A DNA stretch of 64,000 bases, taken from the NCBI RefSeq assembly GCF_051020985.1, contig NW_027475167.1, positions 372,001-436,000 on the forward strand. The letters run 5' to 3'. Position numbers and translations under genes: made by a program. This DNA comes from Nomia melanderi. Its lineage: Eukaryota > Arthropoda > Insecta > Hymenoptera > Halictidae. The first letter of the stretch is position 1, and the number at the start of each line of letters is the position of its first letter. Shown piece after piece: positions 50,880 through 61,000 of the stretch. Under the pieces are notes generated by a model that was given only the letters and a program-made list of their open reading frames with translations, was not told where the DNA came from and did not search any database.

Positions 50880-53800
50880 TGGGGCCGGACTGTCAGGGTC
50901 AGGGAAAAGTCCAATATATATCTGGTGATATCTCGGGTGCTATTAGAGATAGCGCAATAAATCAAAGTGCATTGTCTGTAGGAGGCCCTGGCGCATGAAT
51001 TTGTGCAGCGGGAACGACCTCGGACCACCAGGGGCCGAGAAAATCACCGTCTCATGGGGCCGGACTGTCCGGGTCAGGGAAAAATCCAATATATATCTGG
51101 TGATATCTCGGGTGCTATTAGAGATAGCGCAATAAACCAAAGTGAATTATCTGTAGGAGGCCCTGGCGCTTGAATCTGTGCAGCGGGAACGACCACGGAC
51201 CAGCAGGGGCCGAGAAAACCACCGTCTCATGGGGTCGGACACTCAGGGTCAGAGAAAAATCGAATATATATCTGGTGATATGTCTGGTGCTATTAGAGAA
51301 AGCGCAATAAATCAAAGTGCATTGTCTGTAGGAGGCACTGGCGAATGAATCTGTGCAGCAGGATCTACCTCGGACCACCAGGGGCCGAGAAAATTACAGA
51401 TATTCGGAATCCGTCACCCATGGTTATGTAAAAATCCAGCATATATCTGGTGATATCTCGGGTGCAGGAAGCCTTGGCGCATGAATGTGTTCAGCGGGAT
51501 CGACCTCGGATCACCAGCGGCCGAGAAAACCACCGTCTCATGGGGTCGGACACTCAGGGTCAGAGAAAAATCCAATACATATCTGGTGATATCTCGGGTG
51601 CTATTACAGATAGCCCAATAAATCAAAGTGCATTGTCTGTAGGAGGCCCTGGCGCATGAATCTGTGCACCGGGATCGACCTCGGACCACCAGGGGCCGAG
51701 AAAATCACCGTCACATGGGGCCGGACTGTCAGGGTCATGGAAAAATCCAATATATATCTGGTGATGTCTCGGGTGCTATTAGAGATAGCGCAATAAATCA
51801 AAGTGCATTGTCTGTAGGAGGCCCTGGCGCATGAATCTGTGCAGCGGGAACGACCTCGGACCACCAGGGGCCGAGAAAACCACCGTCTCATCGGGCCGGA
51901 CTGTCAGGGTCAGGGAAAAATCCAATAAATATCTGGTGATATCTCGGGTGCTATTACAGATAGCGCAATAAATCAAAGTGCATTGTCTGTAGGAGGCCCT
52001 GGCGCATGAATCTGTGCAGCGGGAACGACCTCGGACCACCAGGGGCCGAGAAAATTACAGATATTTGGAATCCGTCACCCAAGGTCATGTAAAAATCCAG
52101 CATATATCTGGTGATATCTCGGGTGCTATTTCAGATAGCGCAATAAATCAAAGTGCATTGACTGTATGAGGCCCTGGCGCATGAATCTGTGCAGCGGGAA
52201 CGACCTCGGACAACCAGGGGCCCAGAAAACCACCGTCTCATGGGGCCGGGCTGTCAGGGTCAAGGAAAAATCCAATATATATCTGGTGATATCTCGGGTG
52301 ATATTAGAGATGGCGCAATATATCAAACTGCATTGTCTGCAGGAGGCCCTGGCCCATGAATCTGTGCAGCGGGATCGTCCTCGGACCACCAAGGGCCGGG
52401 AAAATCACCGTCTCATGGGGCCGGACTGTCAGGGTCAGGGAAAAATCCAATATATATCTGGCGATATCTCGGGTGCTATTAGAGATAGCGCAATAAATCA
52501 AAGTGAATTATCTGCAGGGGGCCCTGGCGCATGAATCTGTGCAGCGGAAACGACCTCGGGCAACCAGGGGCCGAGAAAACCACCGTCTCATGGGGCCGGA
52601 CTGTCAGGGTCAGGGAAAAATCCGATATATATCTGGTGATATCTCGGGTGCTATTAGAGATAGCGCAATAAATCAAAGTGCATTGACTGTAGGAGGCCCT
52701 AGCGCATGAATCTGTGCACCGGGATCGACCTCGAACCACCAGGGGCCGAGAAAATCACCGTCTCATGGGGCCGGACTGTCAGGGTCAGGGAAAAATCCAA
52801 TATATATCTGGTGATATCTCGGGTGCTATTAGAGATAGCGCAATAAATCAAAGTGCATTGACTGTAGGAGGCCCTGGCGCAAGAATCAGTGCAGCGGGAA
52901 CGACCTCGTACAACCAGGGACCCAGAAAAACACCGTCTCATGGGGCCGGACTGTCAGGGTCAAGGAAAAATCCAATATATATCTGGAGATATATTGGGTG
53001 CTATTAGAGATAGCTCAATAAATCAAAGTGCATTGACTGTAGGAGGACCTGGCGAATGAATCTGTGCAGCAGGAACGACCTCGGGCCACCAGGCGCCGAG
53101 AAAATTACAGATATTTGGAATGCGTCACCCAAGGTCATGTAAAAATCCAGCATATATCTGGTGATATCTCAGGTGCTATTACAGATAGCGCAATAAATCA
53201 AAGTGCATTGACTGTAGGAGGCCCTGGCGCATGAATGTGTGCAGCGGGAACGACCTCGGACCAGCAGGGGCCGAGAAAATCACCGTCTCATGGGGTCGGA
53301 CACTCAGGGTCAGGAAAAAATCCAATATAAATCTGGTGATATCTCGGGTGCTATTAGAGATAGCGCAATAAATCAAAGTGAATTATCTGCAGGGGGCACT
53401 GGCGCATGAATCTGTGCAGCAGGAACGACCTCGGACCACCAGGCGCCGAGAAAATTACAGATATTTGGAATCCGTCACCCAAGGTCATGTAAAAATCCAG
53501 CATATATCTGGTGATATCTCGGGTGCTATTACAGATAGCGCAATAAATCAAAGTGCATTGTCTGTAGGAGGCCCTGGCGCATGAATTTGTGCAGCGGGAA
53601 CGACCTCGGACCACCAGTGGCCGAGAAAATCACCATCTCATGGGGCCGGACTGTCAGGGTCAGGGAAAAATCCAATATATATCTGGTGATATCTCGGGTG
53701 CTATTAGAGATAGCGCAATAAACCAAAGTGAATTATCTGTAGGTGGCCCTGGCGCTTGAATCTGTGCAGCGGGAACGACCACGGACCAGCAGGGGCCGAG

Positions 53801-55740
53801 AAAACCACCGTCTCATGGGGTCGGACACTCAGGGTCAGAGAAAAATCGAATATATATCTGGTGATATGTCTGGTGCTATTAGAGAAAGCGCAATAAATCA
53901 AAGTGCATTGTCTGCAGAAGGCCCTGGCGCATGAATCTGTGCAGCGGGAACGACCTCGGACCAGCAGGGGCCGAGAAAACCACCGTCTCATGGGGTCCGT
54001 CACCCAAGGTCATGTAAAAATCCAGCATATATCTGGTGCTATCTCGGGTGCTATTTCAGATAGCGAAATAAATCAAAGTGCATTGACTGTAGGAGGCCCT
54101 GGCGCATGAATTTGTGCACCGGGATCGACCTCGGACCACCAGGGGCCGAGAAAATCACCGTCTCATGGGGCCGGACTGTCAGGGTCAGGGAAAAATCCAA
54201 TATAAATCTGGTCATATCTCGGGTGCTATTCGAGATAGCGCAATAAATCAAAGTGCATTGTCTGCAGGGGGCCCTGGCGCATGAATCTGTGCAGCGGGAT
54301 CGACCTCGGACCACCAGGGGCCGAGAAAACCACCGTCTCATGGGATCGGACACTCAGGGTCAGGGAAAAATCCAATATATATCTGGTGATATCTCGGGTG
54401 CTATTCGAGATAGCGCGATAAATCAAAGTGAATTGTCTGCAGGGGGCCCCGGCGCATGAATCTGTGCAGCGGGAACGTCCTCGGACCACCAGGGGCCGAG
54501 AAAACCACCGTCTCATGGGGCCGGCCACGCAGGGTCAGGGGAAAATCCAATATGTATATAGTGATATCTCGGGTGCTATTACAGATAGCGCAATAAATCA
54601 AAGTGCATTGTCGGTAGGAGGCCCTGGCGCATGAATCTGTGCAGCGGGAACGACCTCGGACCACCAGGGGCCGAGAAAACCACCGTCTCATGGCGTCGGA
54701 CACTCAGAGTCAGGGAAAAATCCAATATAAATCTGGAGATATCTCGGGTGCTATTACAGATAGCGCAATAAATCAAAGTGCATTGTCTGCAGGAGGCCCT
54801 GGCGCATGAATCTGTGCAGCGGGAACGACCTCGGACCACCAGGGGCCGAGAAAACCACCGTCTCATGGGGCCGGACACTCAGGGTCAGGGGAAAATCCAA
54901 TATGTATATGGTGATATCTCGGGTGCTATTACAGATAGCGAAATAAATCAAAGTGCATTGTCTGTAGGAGGCCCTGGCGCATGAATCTGTGCAGCGGGAA
55001 CGACCTCGGACCACCAGGGGCCGAGAAAATTACAGATATTTGGAATCCGTCACCCAAGGTCATGTAAAAATCCAGCATATATCTGGTGATATCTCGGGTG
55101 CTATTACAGATAGCGCAATAAATCAAAGTGCACTGACTGTATGAGGCCCTGGCGCATGAATCTGTGCACCGGGATCGACCTCGAACCACCATGGGCCGAG
55201 AAAACCATCGTCTCATAGGGCCGGACACTAAGTGTCGGGGGAAAATACAACATATACCTGGTGATATCTCGGGTGCTATTACAGATAGCGCAATAAATCA
55301 AAGTGCATTGTCTGTAGGAGGCCCTGGCGCATGAATCTGTGCAGCGGGAACGACCTCGGACCACCAGGGGCCGAGAAAATCACCGTCTCATGGGGTCAGA
55401 CACTCAGGGTCAGGGAAAAATCCAATATATATCTGGTGATATCTCGGGTGCTATTATAGATAGCGCAATAAACCAAAGTGATTTATCTATAGGAGGCCCT
55501 GGCGCATGAATCTGTGCAGCGGGAACGACCTCGGACCACCAGGGGCCGAGAAAAGCACTGTCTCATTGGGCCGAACACTCAGGGTCAGGGAAAAATCCAA
55601 TATATATCTGGTGATATCTCGGGTGCTATTAGAGATAGCGCAATAAATCAAAGTGCATTGACTGTAGAAGGGCCTGGCGCATGAATCTGTGCACCGGGAT
55701 CGACCTCGGACCACCAGGGGCCGAGAAAATCACCGTCTCA
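50880..55740 (+). repeat. 28-monomer repeat, 4,861 bp, copy 1
   Basis: 50,880-51,862 matches 55,741-56,723 at offset 4,861, which is 28 x 175 minus 39. The 39 is the deletion in the marker monomer at 51,437-51,572. 51,835-52,680 then matches 57,221-58,066 at offset 5,386, so three extra monomers (525 bp) sit in copy 2. The remainder to 55,740 has weaker matches within itself. Type B blocks lie at 51,394, 52,055, 53,105, 53,455 and 55,030. Confidence 0.8.
51437..51572 (+). repeat. 136-bp truncated monomer (39-bp deletion), copy 1
   Basis: The sequence passes directly from CTCGGGTGC to AGGAAGCCTTGGCG. The missing 39 bases run from TATTACAGAT to GTCTGC of a normal monomer. The three bases TGC stand at both ends of the deleted segment and one copy is kept. 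That is the footprint of a deletion between very short direct repeats, or of slippage. Confidence 0.9.
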
Positions 55741-58066
55741 TGGGGCCGGACTGTCAGGGTCAGGGAAAAATCCAATATATATCTGGTGATATCTCGGGTG
55801 CTATTAGAGATAGCGCAATAAATCAAAGTGCATTGTCTGTAGGAGGCCCTGGCGCATGAATTTGTGCAGCGGGAACGACCTCGGACCACCAGGGGCCGAG
55901 AAAATCACCGTCTCATGGGGCCGGACTGTCCGGGTCAGGGAAAAATCCAATATATATCTGGTGATATCTCGGGTGCTATTAGAGATAGCGCAATAAACCA
56001 AAGTGAATTATCTGTAGGAGGCCCTGGCGCTTGAATCTGTGCAGCGGGAACGACCACGGACCAGCAGGGGCCGAGAAAACCACCGTCTCATGGGGTCGGA
56101 CACTCAGGGTCAGAGAAAAATCGAATATATATCTGGTGATATGTCTGGTGCTATTAGAGAAAGCGCAATAAATCAAAGTGCATTGTCTGTAGGAGGCACT
56201 GGCGAATGAATCTGTGCAGCAGGATCTACCTCGGACCACCAGGGGCCGCGAAAATTACAGATATTCGGAATCCGTCACCCATGGTTATGTAAAAATCCAG
56301 CATATATCTGGTGATATCTCGGGTGCAGGAAGCCTTGGCGCATGAATGTGTTCAGCGGGATCGACCTCGGATCACCAGCGGCCGAGAAAACCACCGTCTC
56401 ATGGGGTCGGACACTCAGGGTCAGAGAAAAATCCAATACATATCTGGTGATATCTCGGGTGCTATTACAGATAGCCCAATAAATCAAAGTGCATTGTCTG
56501 TAGGAGGCCCTGGCGCATGAATCTGTGCACCGGGATCGACCTCGGACCACCAGGGGCCGAGAAAATCACCGTCTGATGGGGCCGGACTGTCAGGGTCATG
56601 GAAAAATCCAATATATATCTGGTGATGTCTCGGGTGCTATTAGAGATAGCGCAATAAATCAAAGTGCATTGTCTGTAGGAGGCCCTGGCGCATGAATCTG
56701 TGCAGCGGGAACGACCTCGGACCAGCAGGGGCCGAGAAAACCACCGTCTCATGGGGTCCGTCACCCAAGGTCATGTAAAAATCCAGCATATATCTGGTGC
56801 TATCTCGGGTGCTATTTCAGATAGCGCAATAAATCAAAGAGCATTGACTGTAGGAGGCCCTGGCGCATGAATCTGTGCACCGGGATCGACCTCGGACCAC
56901 CAGGGGCCGAGAAAATCACCGTCTCATGGGGCCGGACTGTCAGGGTCAGGGAAAAATCCAATATATATCTGGTGATATCACGGGTGCTATTAGAGATAGC
57001 GCAATAAATCAAAGTGCATTGTCTGTAGGAGGCCCTGGCGCATGAATCTGAGCAGCGGGATCGACCTCGGACCAGGAGGGACCGAGAAATCTATCGACAC
57101 ATGGGGCCGGACTGTCAGGGTCATGTAAAAATCCAATGTATATCTGGTGATATCTCGGGTGCTATTATAGATAGAGCAATAAACCAAAGTGAATTATCTA
57201 TAGGAGGCCCTGGCGCATGAATCTGTGCAGCGGGAACGACCTCGGACCACCAGGGGCCGAGAAAACCACCGTCTCATCGGGCCGGACTGTCAGGGTCAGG
57301 GAAAAATCCAATATATATCTGGTGATATCTCGGGTGCTATTACAGATAGCGCAATAAATCAAAGTGCATTGTCTGTAGGAGGCCCTGGCGCATGAATCTG
57401 TGCAGCGGGAACGACCTCGGACCACCAGGGGCCGAGAAAATTACAGATATTTGGAATCCGTCACCCAAGGTCATGTAAAAATCCAGCATATATCTGGTGA
57501 TATCTCGGGTGCTATTACAGATAGCGCAATAAATCAAAGTGCATTGACTGTATGAGGCCCTGGCGCATGAGTCTGTGCAGCGGGAACGACCTCGGACAAC
57601 CAGGGGCCCAGAAAACCACCGTCTCATGGGGCCGGGCTGTCAGGGTCAAGGAAAAATCCAATATATATCTGGTGATATCTCGGGTGATATTAGAGATGGC
57701 GCAATATATCAAACTGCATTGTCTGCAGGAGGCCCTGGCCCATGAATCTGTGCAGCGGGATCGTCCTCGGACCACCAAGGGCCGGGAAAATCACCGTCTC
57801 ATGGGGCCGGACTGTTAGGGTCAGGGAAAAATCCAATATATATCTGGCGATATCTCGGGTGCTATTAGAGATAGCGCAATAAATCAAAGTGAATTATCTG
57901 CAGGGGGCCCTGGCGCATGAATCTGTGCAGCGGAAACGACCTCGGGCAACCAGGGGCCGAGAAAACCACCGTCTCATGGGGCCGGACTGTCAGGGTCAGG
58001 GAAAAATCCGATATATATCTGGTGATATCTCCGGTGCTATTAGAGATAGCGCAATAAATCAAAGTG
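55741..58066 (+). repeat. 28-monomer repeat, copy 2 (partial, three monomers inserted)
   Basis: Continues the two offsets given for copy 1. The inserted segment, about 56,723-57,221, contains a chimeric TGGGGTCCGTCACCCAAGG monomer that also occurs at about 53,993 inside copy 1, so it was probably supplied by a neighbouring repeat. It also contains a GACCAGGAGGGACCGAG monomer. Type B blocks start at 56,255 and 57,441. Confidence 0.78.
56298..56433 (+). repeat. 136-bp truncated monomer (39-bp deletion), copy 2
   Basis: Identical junction to the monomer at 51,437, at offset 4,861. Shared flanks (CCGTCACCCATGGTTATG upstream, GAATGTGTTCAGCGGGATCG downstream) show that the deletion happened once and was then duplicated with the HOR. 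Confidence 0.9.
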
Positions 58067-61000
58067 CATTGTCTGTAGGAGGCCCTGGCGCATGAATCTG
58101 TGCAGCGGGATCGACCTCGGACCACCAGGGGTCGAGAAAACCACCGAAACATGAGGCCGGGCTGTCAGGGGCAGGGAAAAATCCAATATATATCTGGTGC
58201 TATCTCGGGTGCTATTAGAGATAGCGCAATAAATCAAAGTGAATTATCTGCAGGGGGCCCTGGCGCATGAATCTGTGCAGCGGGATCGACCTCGGACTAC
58301 GAGGGACCGAGAAAACCATCGACACATGGGGCCGGACTGTCAGGGTCAAGGAAAAATCCAATATATATCTGGTGATATCACGGGTTCTATTACAGATAGC
58401 CCAATAAATAAAAGTGCATTGTCTGTAGGAGGCCCTGGCGCATGAATCTCTGCAGCGGGATCGACCTCGGACCACCAGGGGCCGAGAAAATCACCGTCTC
58501 ATGGGGCCGGACTGTCAGGGTCAGGGAAAAATCCAATATATATCTGGTGATATCTCGGGTGCTATTAGAGATAGCGCAATAAATCAAAGTGCATTGTCTG
58601 TAGGAGGCCCTGGCGCATGAATCTGTGCAGCGGGATCGACCTCGGACCACCAGGGGCCGAGAAAATCACGGTCTCATGGGGCCGGACTGCCAGGGTCAGG
58701 GAAAAATCCAATATATATCTGGTTATATCTCGGGTGCTATTAGAGATAGCGCAATAAACATAAATGAATTATCTGCAGGATGCCCTGGCGCATGAATCTG
58801 TTCAGCGGGAACGACCTCGGACCACCAGAGGCCGAGAAAACCACCGTCTCATGGGGTCGGACACTCAGGGTCAGGGAAAAATCCAATATATATCTGGTGA
58901 TATCTCGGGTGCTATTACAGATAGCGCAATAAATCAAAGTGCATTGTGTGTAGGAGGCCCTGGCGCATGAATCTGTGCAGCGGGATCGACCTCGGACCAC
59001 CAGGGGTCGAGAAAACTACCGTCTCATGGGGCCGGACACTCAGGGTCAGGGAAAAATCCAATATATATCTGATTTTATCTCGGGTGGTATTAAAGATAGC
59101 GCAATAAACCAAAGTGAATTATCTGCAGGAGGCCCTGGCGCATGAATCTGTGCAGCGGGATCGACCTCGGACCACCAGGGGCCGAGAAAATCACCGTCTC
59201 ATGGGGCCGGACTGTCAGGGTCAGGGAAAACTCCGATATATATCTGGTGATATCTCGGGTGCTATTACAGATAGCGCAATAAATCAAAGTGCATTGTCTG
59301 TAGGAGGCCCTGGCGCATGAATCTGTGCAGCGGGATCGACCTCGGACCACCAGGGGCCGAGAAAATCACGGTCTCATGGGGCCGGACTGTCCGGGTCAGG
59401 GAAAAATCCAATATATATCTGGTGATATCTCCGGTGCTATTAGGGATAGCGAAATAAATCAAAGTGCATTATCTTCAGGAGGCCCTGGCGCATGAAGCTG
59501 TGCAGCGGGATCGACCTTGGACCACCAGGGGCCGAGAAAATCACCGTCTAATGTGGCCGGACTGTCAGGGTCAGGGAAAAATCTAATATATATCTGGTGA
59601 TATCTCCGGTGCTATTAGCGATAGCGCAATAAACCAATGTGAATTATCTGCAGGGGGCCCTGGCGCATGAATCTGTGCAGCGGGAACGACCTCGGACCAC
59701 CAGGGGCCGAGAAAACCACCGTCTCATGGGGCCGGACACTCAGAGTCAGGGGAAAATCCAATATATATCTGGTGATATCTCGGGTGCTATCGGAGATAGC
59801 GCAATAAATCAAAGTGCATTATCTCTAGGAGGCACTGGCGAATGAATCTGTGCAGCAGGAACGACCTCGGACCACCAGGCGCCGAGAAAATTAGAGATAT
59901 TCGGAATCCGTCACCCTATGTCATATAAAAATCCAGCATATATCTAGTGATATCTCGGGTGCTATTTCAGATAGCGCAATAAACCAAAGTGAATTGTGTG
60001 CAGGAAGCCCTGGCGCATGAATCTGATCAGCGGGATCGACCTCGGACCACGAGGGACCGAGAAAACCATCGACACATGGGTCCGGACTGCCAGGGTCAGG
60101 GAAAAATCCAATATATATCTGGTTATATCTCGGGTGCTATTAGAGATAGCGCAATAAACAAAAATGAATTATCTGCAGGAGGCCCTGGCGCATGAATCTG
60201 TTCAGCGGGAACGACCTCGGACCACCAGAGGCCGAGAAAACCACCGTCTCATGGGGTCGGACACTCAGGGTCAGGGAAAAATCCAATATATATCTGGTGA
60301 TATCTCGGGTGCTATTACAGATAGCGCAATAAATCAAAGTGCATTGTCTGTAGGAGGCCCTGGCTCATGAATCTGTGCAGCGGGATCGACCTCGGACCAC
60401 CAGGGGCTGAGAAAACCAGTCTCATGGGGCCGGACACTCAGGGTCAGGGGAAAATCCAATATATATCTGGTGATATCTCGGGTGCTATTACAGATAGCGC
60501 ACTAAACCAAAGTGAATTATCTGCAGGGGCCCTGGCGCATGAATCTGTGCAGCGGGAACGACATCGGTCCACCAGGGGCCGAGAAAACCACCGACACATG
60601 GGTCCGGACTCGCGGGGTCAGGGAAAAATTCAATATATATCTGGTGATATCTCTGGTGCTATTAGAGACAGCGCAATAAACCGAAGTGAATTATCTATAG
60701 GATGCCCTGGCGCATGAATCTGTTCAGCGGAAACGACCTCGGACCACCAGGGGCCGAGAAAACCACCGACACATGGGGCCCGACACTCAGGGTCAGGGGA
60801 AAATCCAATATATATCTGGTGATATCTCGGGTGCTATTACAGATAGCGCAATAAATCAAAGTGCATTGTCTGTAGGAGGCCCTGGCGCATGAATCTGTGC
60901 AGCGGGATCGACCTCGGACCACCAGGGGCCGAGAAAACTGCCGTCTCATGGGGCCGGACACTCAGGGTCAGGGGAAAATCCAATATATATCTGGTGATAT

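Noticed and set aside
54000..54110. Deletion or rearranged junction at TGGGGTCCGTCACCC
   Set aside because: Lengths on both sides match normal monomers; it is an in-register switch between A-type and B-type sequence, reported above as a chimera, not a deletion.
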